NCBI GenBank assembly: GCA_964563975.1
Contig: CAZLZJ010000029.1
Coordinates: forward strand, 1 to 25,525
Source of the DNA: JAAYJR01 sp964563975
GTDB taxonomy: Bacteria; Bacteroidota; Bacteroidia; Bacteroidales; Prolixibacteraceae
DNA length: 25,525 nt
Direction of reading: 5' to 3'
In this document: positions 1 to 6,867 of the stretch, piece after piece
How positions within the stretch are numbered: the stretch's first letter is position 1
Layout of the letters: every line of letters begins with the position of its first letter
Position numbers and translations under genes: made by a program
The notes under the pieces: generated by a model
Seen by the model: only the letters and a program-made list of their open reading frames with translations
The model's database searches: none
What the model was told of the DNA's origin: nothing

Positions 1-1417
1 CTGACGGAATTTCCACATCAACGCTATTGTCTCCGGACCTCCACTTTAACTCTCTGTTTTCACCCAAAATTTTTATATTTTTAATTTTCTGCCGGTAATT
101 ATATAGTGATTTTATACTTGATATATTATTGACAGGATCAGCAAGAGAAATTACATAAACAAAATTATCCTTTTGAGTAAACCAAAAATCCTCAGAAGTA
201 ACAGCTGTTGTAAAACCATGTTCCTTCCTGTGAGAAGTACCGCCTCTGCCGATTTCCGTAGGGCCCTCTTTCATGGTTGTCCATCTGGTCGTTCCATATA
301 CGGCCTCTCCGTTAACCTTCATCCACTCACCGATCTCTTTTAAAATCCTAACGCTTGCTTCAGGTATTACTCCATTACCGTCAGGACCAATATTTAACAA
401 ATAATTTGCTCCTTTGCTGGCTATTTCAGCAATATTTATCAAAAGCTCACCAATAGATTTCCAATCATTGTCGTAACTCTTATATCCCCAGGTATTATTC
501 AATGTACCGGGAGTTTCCCATAATTTATATATGCCGAAATCTTCAGGAGCTAAGCGATTGTCTCCTGCTGCGGAGTAATCTCCTAAATCATTCCCTACAC
601 GACTGTTAATCAATGCCTGTGGTTGAAAATCATAAGCTAATTTGTAAAACTCAAAACTTTGCTGTCCGGACATATGTCTGGGAAAATCATACCAAATATT
701 AAGCAGATTTGGAAATTTTGTCAATATTTCCCTCATCTGAGGCTTTGCCTTATCTTCTATATACTCCTGAAAGGTAGCAGATGGAGGATCCCATATATTG
801 GCAGCAACGGAATCTTTAGGCAGATCAGGATTAGCTTCATTATATTGAGCATTGCCGGAATCTCCTCCATCAAGCCAATCAATTGAATGTGAATAATAAA
901 GGCCCATTCTTAATCCATATTTCTCACATGCTTTATAAAGCTCTTCAATCGGATCACGTTTAAAAGGTGTATAATCATATATATTATAATCGGAAACTTT
1001 AGAGTGGTACATAGCAAATCCGTCATGATGTTTTGTCATGGCAACAATATACCTCATACCTGCTTCTTTAGCTGTCTTAACCCACTGTTCAGCATTAAAT
1101 CCAACCGGATTAAATGTTTTGGCAACTTTCAGATATTCATTACGCGGTATCCGGGCTCCATACATAATCCACTCACCCAAAAGTGCCTGCCCCCCATGTG
1201 TTTCAGGAATGATATTTTCTCCATTCCAAACTCCTCCAAGCTTTGAATAGACACCCCAGTGTATAAACATGCCAAATTTTAAATCATTAAATACTTTATT
1301 AAACTCCGATTTAGATTCATGCATTTTCTTCCATTCCTCAATAAACGGATCAAATGTTTGAGACTTAACAATATATATAATAAAAAAACAGGTAAAAAAC
1401 AATGATAATTTTTTCAT
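1..1417 (-). CDS. Alpha-L-fucosidase, glycoside hydrolase family 29 (partial, C-terminus beyond window)
   Basis: Reading the minus strand from ATG at 1417 gives an open frame of 472 codons that leaves the window at base 1. Residues 1-20 are a signal peptide (MKK, hydrophobic core, ending near KSQ), so the enzyme is exported. GH29 hallmarks follow: FGMFIHWGVYS near residue 48, TKHHDGFAMYHS near 128 and YYSHSIDW near 174. IWYDFPRH near 241 carries Asp244 where the family has its nucleophile. GH29 enzymes remove terminal alpha-L-fucose from glycans by a retaining mechanism. The acid/base residue is not conserved across the family and I cannot assign it. No SusC/SusD partner is visible to the right; any polysaccharide-utilisation context would lie off the left edge. 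The family call is secure; the exact linkage specificity is not. Confidence 0.93.
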   Translation of the reverse strand, partial: MKKLSLFFTCFFIIYIVKSQTFDPFIEEWKKMHESKSEFNKVFNDLKFGMFIHWGVYSKLGGVWNGENIIPETHGGQALLGEWIMYGARIPRNEYLKVAKTFNPVGFNAEQWVKTAKEAGMRYIVAMTKHHDGFAMYHSKVSDYNIYDYTPFKRDPIEELYKACEKYGLRMGLYYSHSIDWLDGGDSGNAQYNEANPDLPKDSVAANIWDPPSATFQEYIEDKAKPQMREILTKFPNLLNIWYDFPRHMSGQQSFEFYKLAYDFQPQALINSRVGNDLGDYSAAGDNRLAPEDFGIYKLWETPGTLNNTWGYKSYDNDWKSIGELLINIAEIASKGANYLLNIGPDGNGVIPEASVRILKEIGEWMKVNGEAVYGTTRWTTMKEGPTEIGRGGTSHRKEHGFTTAVTSEDFWFTQKDNFVYVISLADPVNNISSIKSLYNYRQKIKNIKILGENRELKWRSGDNSVDVEIPS

Positions 1418-1440
1418 ATGTGAGTAGTTTTCAAGACATT

Positions 1441-1471
1441 GTAAAATATGCCATAATTATAAAAAACAAAA
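1441..1471 (-). promoter_or_regulatory. Candidate Bacteroidota promoter for the fucosidase gene
   Basis: On the minus strand TTTTG (1471-1467) lies 18 bases before TATTTTAC (1448-1441). This resembles a -33 TTTG and a degenerate -7 TAnnTTTG. Transcription would begin near 1434, about 17 bases before the ATG at 1417. The -7 match is imperfect, so this is tentative. Confidence 0.3.
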
Positions 1472-1517
1472 CCCGTATCTTTGCTTTATATACATAACAG
1501 TCATCAAATAACTCCTG

Positions 1518-1591
1518 TGGAGATAAGGGGATTCGAACCCCTGCCCTCCTCAGTGCGATTGAGGCGCTCTGGCCAACTGAGCTATATCCCC
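1518..1591 (-). tRNA. tRNA-Ala, anticodon CGC
   Basis: The minus strand folds into a full cloverleaf. The acceptor stem GGGGATA pairs with TATCTCC and includes a G3:U70 wobble, the main alanine identity element. The D arm is GCTC/GAGC with a 9-base loop holding GG. The anticodon stem is CCTCA/TGAGG and its loop ATCGCAC places CGC at 34-36. The T arm is AGGGG-TTCGAAT-CCCCT. The discriminator is A at 1518, and CCA is not encoded (the next bases read CAG). The stem matches what I recall of Bacteroidota tRNA-Ala(GGC), suggesting an origin by change at positions 34 and 38. The 5' end overlaps the open frame of a decayed ABC ATPase by ten bases. Confidence 0.92.
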
Positions 1592-1902
1592 TTATGATCC
1601 AGTTCAGCAACCGGCGGATCAATATTATCTTTCCAATGCAAATCATCGAATAAAGCAAGCAGATCATTTACTTTCAGCCTTTTCTTTTTTTCCTCTTTAA
1701 AATCGAAGACTACTTTCCCTTGATATATCATTATAATCCCGTTATCGGATTCACGGCCTGATGTATTGAAGGTGTCACCATAAAGACCAACTCCGTCTAT
1801 TAAAAATGAAGAGACAATATCGGTCTTACTGCCTTTCAAATATTCAAAAGAAAAGATATTAACTATAAAGTGCAGTATCTTAATACTTAGACGACAATCC
1901 AT
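1582..1902 (-). pseudogene. Decayed C-terminal remnant of an ABC-transporter ATP-binding protein
   Basis: An open frame of 106 codons ends with residues reading IIMIYQGKVVFDF, then EEKKKRLKVNDLLALFDDL. From memory this is the usual C-terminus (IMM.EG.I..D...EEKK.LTV.DLL..F) of the COG1101-type ABC ATPases paired with PF04392 substrate-binding proteins. Just upstream, two other frames carry eroded pieces of the preceding core: MVT in one frame near 1770, and IHQAVN where the family has THNM.QA. This indicates at least two small frameshifting indels. No Walker A, signature motif or Walker B can be found upstream, so about three quarters of the gene is missing. The stop codon lies inside the tRNA-Ala gene. 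I infer a gene fragment left by a rearrangement next to the tRNA; a functional 106-residue protein is unlikely. Confidence 0.62.
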
Positions 1903-2046
1903 AGATCAGGTTCCAACTAATTCAGGTAATATGTTATCTAAACAAATTTAAGGAATTAAATCAAAATGGAGATAATTTTTATTTTTAATTATTTAGCTGT
2001 TTTGATCTGTTTATCTTAAAAAAATCCAAATTTTACAGGTAAGTAC

Positions 2047-2346
2047 TTAATCCATGCCCCCCATACAATCGAGGCAGGCTAAAGCATAGCCGTCATACTC
2101 GTCGAATGCAGGTCCCGGCCTTCCATTTAAAGTAATAATCCGGTCAAGTCTCACATTTTCACCTGACTTAATAACAAGGTATTCCTGATTAGAGTTATTT
2201 TTAATCACCTTTTCTATTAAGCCTTTAACTTGATTCAATTCATTAGAAAGTCCAAAATAGTGAATCACTACATCTTTGTTCATACTTTTTAAACTCTCTA
2301 TTAAATCAAAAAAATATGGATCTACAGGCAAATATTTTGTTTCCAT
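2047..2346 (-). CDS. Small Rof-like (Rho-binding antiterminator-like) protein with Cys-rich tail
   Basis: This 99-residue protein starts METKYLPVDPYFFDLIESL and continues with a beta-rich section containing the pair KSGENVRLDRIITLNG (about residues 60-75). The pattern of an N-terminal Y.P.D...D.LE, a central acidic loop and a late IRLD.I...G resembles the Rof/YaeO fold, an Sm-like barrel that binds Rho in Enterobacteria. The tail ALACLDCMGGMD is unlike classic Rof and offers a C-x2-C pair that could bind metal or be redox-active. The gene starts 6 bases after the ferredoxin stop, so the two are almost certainly co-transcribed. Rho binding is not shown by the sequence; the protein may be only a structural relative. 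Confidence 0.5.
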   Translation of the reverse strand: METKYLPVDPYFFDLIESLKSMNKDVVIHYFGLSNELNQVKGLIEKVIKNNSNQEYLVIKSGENVRLDRIITLNGRPGPAFDEYDGYALACLDCMGGMD

Positions 2347-2352
2347 CTGAAA

Positions 2353-2541
2353 TTATTCATATTTAATAACTTCAACAGGGCAGCTTTCGGCAGCTTCCTC
2401 TATTGCATCTTCAAAAGGGCTAAAGTCAACCCCTTCTTTAACTATTGCCTCATCTTCCACTACAAAAACTTCCGGGCATATTTCTTCGCACAATCCGCAA
2501 GCTGTGCAACCCTCTTCTATCCAAACTCTTTTAATTGACAT
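2353..2541 (-). CDS. Single-cluster [4Fe-4S] ferredoxin
   Basis: This 62-residue acidic protein has Cys12, Cys15 and Cys18 in a CTACGLC motif and Cys54 in ESCPVEVIKYE. This is the ligand set of the single-cluster [4Fe-4S] or [3Fe-4S] ferredoxins known from Desulfovibrio and Thermotoga. Cys22 of EICPEVF is a leftover from the ancestral second-cluster site. It should be a cytoplasmic one-electron carrier. It lies 58 bases downstream of the RIC-type iron-sulfur repair gene and 6 bases upstream of the Rof-like gene, so an electron-donor role in nitrosative or oxidative cluster repair is a reasonable inference. The length and motifs leave little doubt about the family. Confidence 0.9.
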   Translation of the reverse strand: MSIKRVWIEEGCTACGLCEEICPEVFVVEDEAIVKEGVDFSPFEDAIEEAAESCPVEVIKYE

Positions 2542-2599
2542 ATCGTGAAAATTCTAAAATTTTAAAAATCAATACAAATTAAAATTAAGCTGATTACAA

Positions 2600-3328
2600 T
2601 TATCTCTTTTTTAGTTCAGCTTCCAAATTGACAGCTTTAGGAAAAAGAATATTATTTTCTAAATGAATATGTCTGTGCAAATCATTTTCAAAATCTTTTA
2701 ACTGATTGAAAGTAGCTATATATGTTGTGCATGCATCATCGGGAATAGAATAATTATCTGAAATCTCTGAAATTTTCTCAAAACGCTTTCCTTCTGTTTC
2801 ATGATCTGAAATCATAATAGCAATTGGATTAATTACTGAAACTAAATCCCTGTTTTCAATCTCAGGTGCATCATTTTTTACTTTTGCCATTTTCTTAATT
2901 AAAGGGAAAAGCATAATCTCTTCTTTCTGTAAATGGACAATTAAATCTCCGGCTGATTGATAAAATAATTTTTTTATCTCTTTTAACTCCGGATGTTTAT
3001 CACTATGTACCTCACAAATTTTATCTAAGTTCTGTTTCAGAAACGGGATATTTTTTTTAACATAAAAATGATGTCTCTTTACAATATAATCGCATAGCTC
3101 ACCCAATTCAAGACTATTAATATAGTCGGAATCAGGATCAGGATTTTCCACAATTTTTTGTAGTTCCGTAATAAATAGTCCCGGCTCAATCCCTGCTTCG
3201 TAGCATGCTTCCGATATTGTCTTATTTCCGCCACAACAATAATCAATATTGTTTATCTGAAATAACGGAGCAGTTTTAAAATTAATTTTTACTGCTTCTC
3301 CCACCAATATATCCGGTGTTATTTTCAT
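2600..3328 (-). CDS. Iron-sulfur cluster repair di-iron protein (RIC/ScdA/YtfE/DnrN family)
   Basis: The protein has 242 residues, the usual family length. The N-terminal ScdA domain (DUF542) carries the DYCCGG motif at residues 29-34, with Cys31 and Cys32. A hemerythrin-like four-helix domain follows, with ligand-type residues in KRHHFYVK, EVHSDKHPE, LIVHLQKEEIMLFP, ISDHETEG and LHRHIHLENNILFP. Family members release iron or mend Fe-S clusters damaged by nitric oxide or peroxide. The enzyme is cytosolic, with no signal peptide. It heads the cluster RIC, ferredoxin, Rof-like on the minus strand. Repeated TTTCAT/ATGAAA half-sites lie 76-112 bases upstream of its start and could bind a regulator. 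The gene is intact and the family assignment is firm. Confidence 0.93.
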   Translation of the reverse strand: MKITPDILVGEAVKINFKTAPLFQINNIDYCCGGNKTISEACYEAGIEPGLFITELQKIVENPDPDSDYINSLELGELCDYIVKRHHFYVKKNIPFLKQNLDKICEVHSDKHPELKEIKKLFYQSAGDLIVHLQKEEIMLFPLIKKMAKVKNDAPEIENRDLVSVINPIAIMISDHETEGKRFEKISEISDNYSIPDDACTTYIATFNQLKDFENDLHRHIHLENNILFPKAVNLEAELKKR

Positions 3329-3403
3329 CTGATTAAATTTTGTAATTATCCGAACATAAATTAATTAAAAACTTTAAAACCTCAACTTTCATCGGAATAC
3401 TCG

Positions 3404-3440
3404 TTTCATATTACTTTTTTATGAAATAAAGATATGAAAT
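3404..3440 (-). promoter_or_regulatory. Repeated TTTCAT/ATGAAA half-sites upstream of the RIC gene
   Basis: TTTCATA (3404-3410) and TATGAAA (3420-3426) form an inverted repeat with a 9-base spacer. Further half-sites are TTTCAT near 3388 and TATGAAA at 3434-3440. They lie upstream of the RIC start at 3328, in a 250-base gap that holds no gene and no clear TAnnTTTG element. A nitric-oxide or redox regulator could bind here. The region is very AT-rich, so chance is a real alternative. Confidence 0.25.
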
Positions 3441-3579
3441 ATTTTAAATATATAGAGGTCTTTTTGTATTTTTAATTGAATTTAAATTCCTTTTAACAAA
3501 ATAGCAGAAATATAATTAACAATTTGACCGGCAGAGGGTAGTTTAAAAATAAAAATAGAATAAAATTTTACTTACATTA

Positions 3580-4296
3580 TCATTTGTCTTTAATACATCT
3601 GACAGCTAAGCCGTACTTTTTTTCTCCTAAAGGGTTTCTTCCGATTTGTTTACTCTTTACTGCAAAATGTCTGTAATAGGCACATGATATGGAGGTTTCA
3701 GTAGAAGTCCAGTATGTACCTCCCGAGGTATTCCCAACAAATACTCCATTAATATCAATACGGCCGCTTGGTACAATTGATAAGCCAAATTCATCTGTTG
3801 CTCCTTCATTCGGACTTATCCATGTCCTGTTTCCTGCCTCTTTTAATTTACTGCCCTGATCTGTTCCGCGCATACCAGTTCCTTCAATCTGTTCCGGAGT
3901 CATACCTGATAACAACTCAAGTTCTTTCCAATCGTTATCAGATGGAACATGCCACCCTTCAGGGCATAAACGGCCGCTCCCAACTGCAAACCAATTATAT
4001 AGCGCTCCATAAATTTCCTTTTTCGAAATATCATTTTCATACCATATATAACCCGGAGTGTTCAGATGCCTCCACTCATTTATATCAGTCACATTCGGAA
4101 TCGAAGTGCCATCATTAAATTTTGTAGTTTTCAAATTTTCACTCATCCACTCCTGTTCACCAATAATGACAGTTTTATATTCATTCCCGTCAATATCCTT
4201 AACTTTCCGGCCGGTTGTTTTATTTACTGCACAACTACTAAATAATAACAAAACTCCTGCTATCAGAAAAAAGGGAAGGTAAAATTTTCGTTTCAT
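3580..4296 (-). CDS. FISUMP-domain lipoprotein (first of a tandem pair)
   Basis: This 238-residue protein begins with a lipoprotein signal ending in a lipobox (LLLFSSC), so it should be anchored in a membrane. Residues from about 33 on form the Fibrobacter succinogenes major paralogous domain. It opens DIDGNEYKTVIIGEQEWM, continues SENLKTTKFNDG, then YNWFAV, LCPEGWHVPSDNDW, a GLSIVPSGR segment and the closing GLAVRCIKDK. This domain is a beta-rich extracellular fold common in Bacteroidota and Fibrobacterota surface proteins; its function is not established and it is sometimes proposed to bind or adhere. A paralogue lies 37 bases upstream on the same strand. Both are intact, so recent redundancy is not evident. 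The domain call is sure; the role is unknown. Confidence 0.85.
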   Translation of the reverse strand: MKRKFYLPFFLIAGVLLLFSSCAVNKTTGRKVKDIDGNEYKTVIIGEQEWMSENLKTTKFNDGTSIPNVTDINEWRHLNTPGYIWYENDISKKEIYGALYNWFAVGSGRLCPEGWHVPSDNDWKELELLSGMTPEQIEGTGMRGTDQGSKLKEAGNRTWISPNEGATDEFGLSIVPSGRIDINGVFVGNTSGGTYWTSTETSISCAYYRHFAVKSKQIGRNPLGEKKYGLAVRCIKDK

Positions 4297-4333
4297 TTAC
4301 TTAAAATTTTGTAAATTAGTTAAATTATTTAAG

Positions 4334-5023
4334 TTATTTTTCTTTAATACATCGAACGCTGAATCCTTTATTCTTAATAAAAAAAGTGCGATATATTTTA
4401 GAGTTTCCTGAATTTACGGTCCGGCTCCATGAATGAGTATCAGTACATTCTGTTCCCGACCACCAATAACCATTCATCCCCTTTTCAACAAATTTACCTC
4501 TGCTCCATCTGTAGCCTCCCGGTAATGCAGAAAACATACTCTCGTTAGAGGCATTGGAGTTTGGTGAATCCCAGTATTTAGTGCCGGTCTCTTTAAGCTT
4601 TCCTCCTGCCACGTCAGCCCCTCCCAATTGATTGGTCAAAATCTCCCAGTCACTATCGGTAGCTACCCTCCAGCCTGTTGGACAAAGTTTATCGGATGAA
4701 GCAGAATACCAATTATAAATAGCTCCGAAAATTTCCTTATTAGATACCTCATTGTCATACCAGGTATAAGCAGGTGATGTTGTTTTCACCCACCCGGCAT
4801 TTTCAGTAACAAAAGGAATTGTTATTCCGTCATTAAACCTTGTCACTTTTAAGTTTTCTCCCATCCACTCCTGTTCACCAATAACAACAATGGGGTACTG
4901 ATTCCCATCAATATCAGTGACGGTACCACTTTGACTCTGGCCGTAAACAACCTGAATACTAAGTATTAAGCTACATATAAATAGATTTAAAAAAAATTGA
5001 AAGATCCGCCTGCAGTTATTCAT
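4334..5023 (-). CDS. Secreted FISUMP-domain protein (second of a tandem pair)
   Basis: This protein has 229 residues, with a signal peptide at about residues 1-28 that ends near VVYGQ and has no lipobox cysteine. It is therefore probably soluble or differently attached than its neighbour. The single FISUMP domain starts DIDGNQYPIVVIGEQEWM and contains GENLKVTRFNDG, YNWYSASS, LCPTGWRVATDSDWE and the end GFSVRCIKEK. The order of motifs is the same as in the downstream gene at 3580-4296, but many positions differ, which suggests an old tandem duplication. The gap between them is 37 bases, so they probably share a transcript. The cupin gene on the other strand starts 187 bases away. Function is unknown; a surface or extracellular role is inferred from the signal only. 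Confidence 0.84.
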   Translation of the reverse strand: MNNCRRIFQFFLNLFICSLILSIQVVYGQSQSGTVTDIDGNQYPIVVIGEQEWMGENLKVTRFNDGITIPFVTENAGWVKTTSPAYTWYDNEVSNKEIFGAIYNWYSASSDKLCPTGWRVATDSDWEILTNQLGGADVAGGKLKETGTKYWDSPNSNASNESMFSALPGGYRWSRGKFVEKGMNGYWWSGTECTDTHSWSRTVNSGNSKIYRTFFIKNKGFSVRCIKEK

Positions 5024-5117
5024 TTTTCTTAATTTTAAAATGCTTTATTAGAGTATATTTATATTCATTGTGCCGCGATAAATATATAATAAGTTTCTCC
5101 ATTACAGAAACTTTTTA

Positions 5118-5148
5118 TTGGTGTTTTTTAATAAACAACTTATCTTTA
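5118..5148 (+). promoter_or_regulatory. Candidate promoter of the cupin gene
   Basis: TTG (5118-5120) is followed after 20 bases by TATCTTTA (5141-5148), one base away from the Bacteroidota -7 consensus TAnnTTTG, at a normal spacing. Transcription would begin near 5154, exactly at the left edge of a perfect palindrome. Confidence 0.45.
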
Positions 5149-5152
5149 CAGA

Positions 5153-5171
5153 TCACAATAAATTATTGTGA
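5153..5171. promoter_or_regulatory. Perfect 19-bp palindrome, probable operator of the cupin gene
   Basis: TCACAATAAATTATTGTGA is a perfect 9+1+9 inverted repeat. It starts within a few bases of the predicted transcription start and ends 39 bases before the cupin ATG at 5211. The place and symmetry fit a repressor operator. It is the reverse arrangement of a CRP-type TGTGA...TCACA site, so CRP itself is not the obvious binder. No regulator gene is adjacent other than the LytTR protein. Confidence 0.5.
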
Positions 5172-5210
5172 ATTACATACAACATCTTTAAAAACAAATA
5201 AATTAATCGC

Positions 5211-5558
5211 ATGAAAATCATCCCACTTAATAAAGTTGAAAAAAAGCCGGTAAATATGGAAGGTGCAGCCGGAGCGTGGAAACAAATTCCTCTGGGAAGT
5301 AAAGAAGGAGCTCCGGTATATTCTTTCAGAGTATTCACTGTTGAGCCCGGAGGGCATACCCCATATCACAGCCATCCATACGAACATATGAACTATATTA
5401 TTGAAGGAGAAGGGGCTCTTGTTAATGAAAACGGTGAAGAAAAACCAATAAAAACAGGTGATTTTGCAATAGTTGATCCTAACGAAAAACATCAATATCG
5501 CAATAAAGGGAATATGCCCTTTATAATTATTTGTGGTGTGCCAAAAGAGTTTGAATAG
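5211..5558 (+). CDS. Small single-domain cupin protein
   Basis: This 115-residue protein is a single cupin barrel. Cupin motif 1 is PGGHTPYHSHPYEHMNYIIEG (residues 47-67), giving His53, His55 and either Glu58 or His59. Motif 2 is GDFAIVDPNEKHQYRN (from 83), giving His94. This is a complete metal-binding set, so a metal-dependent isomerase, dioxygenase or small-ligand sensor is possible, but the sequence does not decide which. No signal peptide is seen, so it should be cytoplasmic. The ATG at 5211 follows a near-consensus promoter and a perfect palindrome, so the gene is probably a regulated single-gene unit. It converges on the LytTR gene with 184 gene-free bases between them, where I see no strong terminator. 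Confidence 0.86.
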   Translation: MKIIPLNKVEKKPVNMEGAAGAWKQIPLGSKEGAPVYSFRVFTVEPGGHTPYHSHPYEHMNYIIEGEGALVNENGEEKPIKTGDFAIVDPNEKHQYRNKGNMPFIIICGVPKEFE

Positions 5559-5742
5559 AAAAATTTTATCAAATAATGGCAGTTTGCGGGTAACCTTTGC
5601 TATTTAAAATCTTTAACCATGCTACTTAAAATGTAAAAACAGATGAATACCCATATTGCAGATACAGTCAATGTGCGATACTCATTGCTCAAAATAAGAA
5701 GTACTTTAAACCGGAAAATCTATCCTTTGAAATATTGAATTG

Positions 5743-6588
5743 TCATGCCGAAAAGTTTGAGAACTTAGAGAGAACTTTTTCTGAATACTTTTTTGTAACC
5801 GGTATATCTTGCACAAAATCCAGGTCAAGGCTCAAAAAAATACCATCCTGCTCTTTACGGAGAACCTTTACTTTATCAAAATTTACTATTGTTGACCTGT
5901 TGCATCTTATCAAAGAGGTATTGGCAAAATCATTTTCAATTGATAATAAAGTATTTCTTATCAAAAATGAAGAAACCTTACCTTTATTGTAAAAATGAAT
6001 TTTTACATAATTATCAGCTGAATCAATCCATAAAACTTGTTCTGACTTCACAGATAATTTCAACTCTTTCTTTTCATCATAAAAATTAAACATCTGATCG
6101 CTGTACTTTTCAGGTTTAAAATCATCTTGTATAAGATTCTCCAGCTTTTTATTTTTATCTTTCCATGAAAGATAAAGCCAGATTGTGGCATAAGGCAACA
6201 GTAGCACCAAACTGGTATTGATAACCGATTGTCTCATAATTTCCCTGAGCGGGCGAACATCTTCTAATATTATACTTCCAAAAAGTGAATAAAACAGTGC
6301 CATAGCAACGATCTCTGCCACAACCCAAATAATGTACTGCCATAACAGCAGGAGATGCTTCCTGGTATAATGATACATAATAATCCTGCTTATGACAACC
6401 ACCAAAACCCCTGTAAGAATGACCAAACTTGAAAATACAAAAAAGATTATCTCTGATACAGGAAACCAGTTCCGGGATCCAAAAGGTTGATATATATTTA
6501 TAAATACCAAAGCAAATAGAGCAGTATATAAAATCAACCGGATCAAATTTCCCTTCTCATTGAGATACTCAGGAATTTTCTGATTCAT
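5743..6588 (-). CDS. Membrane-anchored LytTR-family DNA-binding regulator
   Basis: This 281-residue protein has four predicted transmembrane segments at about residues 16-36, 47-71, 79-108 and 121-142. A short linker follows, then a LytTR DNA-binding domain from about 175 to the end. The LytTR features are LWIDSADNYVKIHF, FLIRNTLLSIE, LIRCNRSTIVNFDKV and the closing IPVTKKYSEKVLSKF. It lacks a response-regulator receiver domain. Proteins of this layout are common in Bacteroidota and are thought to sense a membrane or envelope signal directly, since the DNA-binding part stays at the inner face. LytTR proteins usually bind direct repeats upstream of targets. The divergent gene at 6856 is the nearest candidate target. 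The ligand is unknown. Confidence 0.88.
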   Translation of the reverse strand: MNQKIPEYLNEKGNLIRLILYTALFALVFINIYQPFGSRNWFPVSEIIFFVFSSLVILTGVLVVVISRIIMYHYTRKHLLLLWQYIIWVVAEIVAMALFYSLFGSIILEDVRPLREIMRQSVINTSLVLLLPYATIWLYLSWKDKNKKLENLIQDDFKPEKYSDQMFNFYDEKKELKLSVKSEQVLWIDSADNYVKIHFYNKGKVSSFLIRNTLLSIENDFANTSLIRCNRSTIVNFDKVKVLRKEQDGIFLSLDLDFVQDIPVTKKYSEKVLSKFSNFSA

Positions 6589-6760
6589 ATTAATACACTT
6601 TTAATGCAGCAATCAATAATCAAATATTACAAAATTAAAAGATAAATGTAACCTGTCTTATATTTTTAAAGAAATCATTTTATATACTTTATAAATGCTC
6701 ATCCCGAATATTGCAAATTCATCCCTTAAACAGGGCACTTTTCCCCCCGGACTATCATAA

Positions 6761-6867
6761 ATCCCAATTATTTGAAATGATTATGATATCAATGTTTATT
6801 TGTAATTAAAAAACAGATGTTTTAATAATTTTCTTGGGCCCCGATTTTAATTGGGATGCTCATTTCA
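6761..6867 (+). promoter_or_regulatory. Paired complementary segments around the hydrolase start (possible RNA fold)
   Basis: Segment 6761-6780 consists of ATCCCAATTA, two bases, then TGAAATGA. Segment 6848-6867 consists of TAATTGGGAT, two bases, then TCATTTCA. The first parts are exact reverse complements of one another, and so are the second parts. The order A-B-A'-B' means the two helices would cross, as in a pseudoknot, and the second segment covers the first ATG (6856) of the hydrolase gene. Whether this region is transcribed is unknown, because no clear promoter lies upstream. Confidence 0.25.

Noticed and set aside
659..1250. Plus-strand open frames of 70-80 codons
   Set aside because: They are antisense to the fucosidase gene, have low-complexity unlikely products and no start signals.
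1476..1483. TATCTTTG on the plus strand, an exact -7 element near the tRNA
   Set aside because: It points into the antisense of the tRNA and no plus-strand gene follows; no -33 partner. Probably chance.
5153..5495. Minus-strand open frames across the cupin gene
   Set aside because: They are shadows of the cupin coding sequence, which has clear motifs in its own frame.
5559..5742. Search for a terminator or small gene between the converging cupin and LytTR genes
   Set aside because: No hairpin with T run and no open frame with a plausible start was found.
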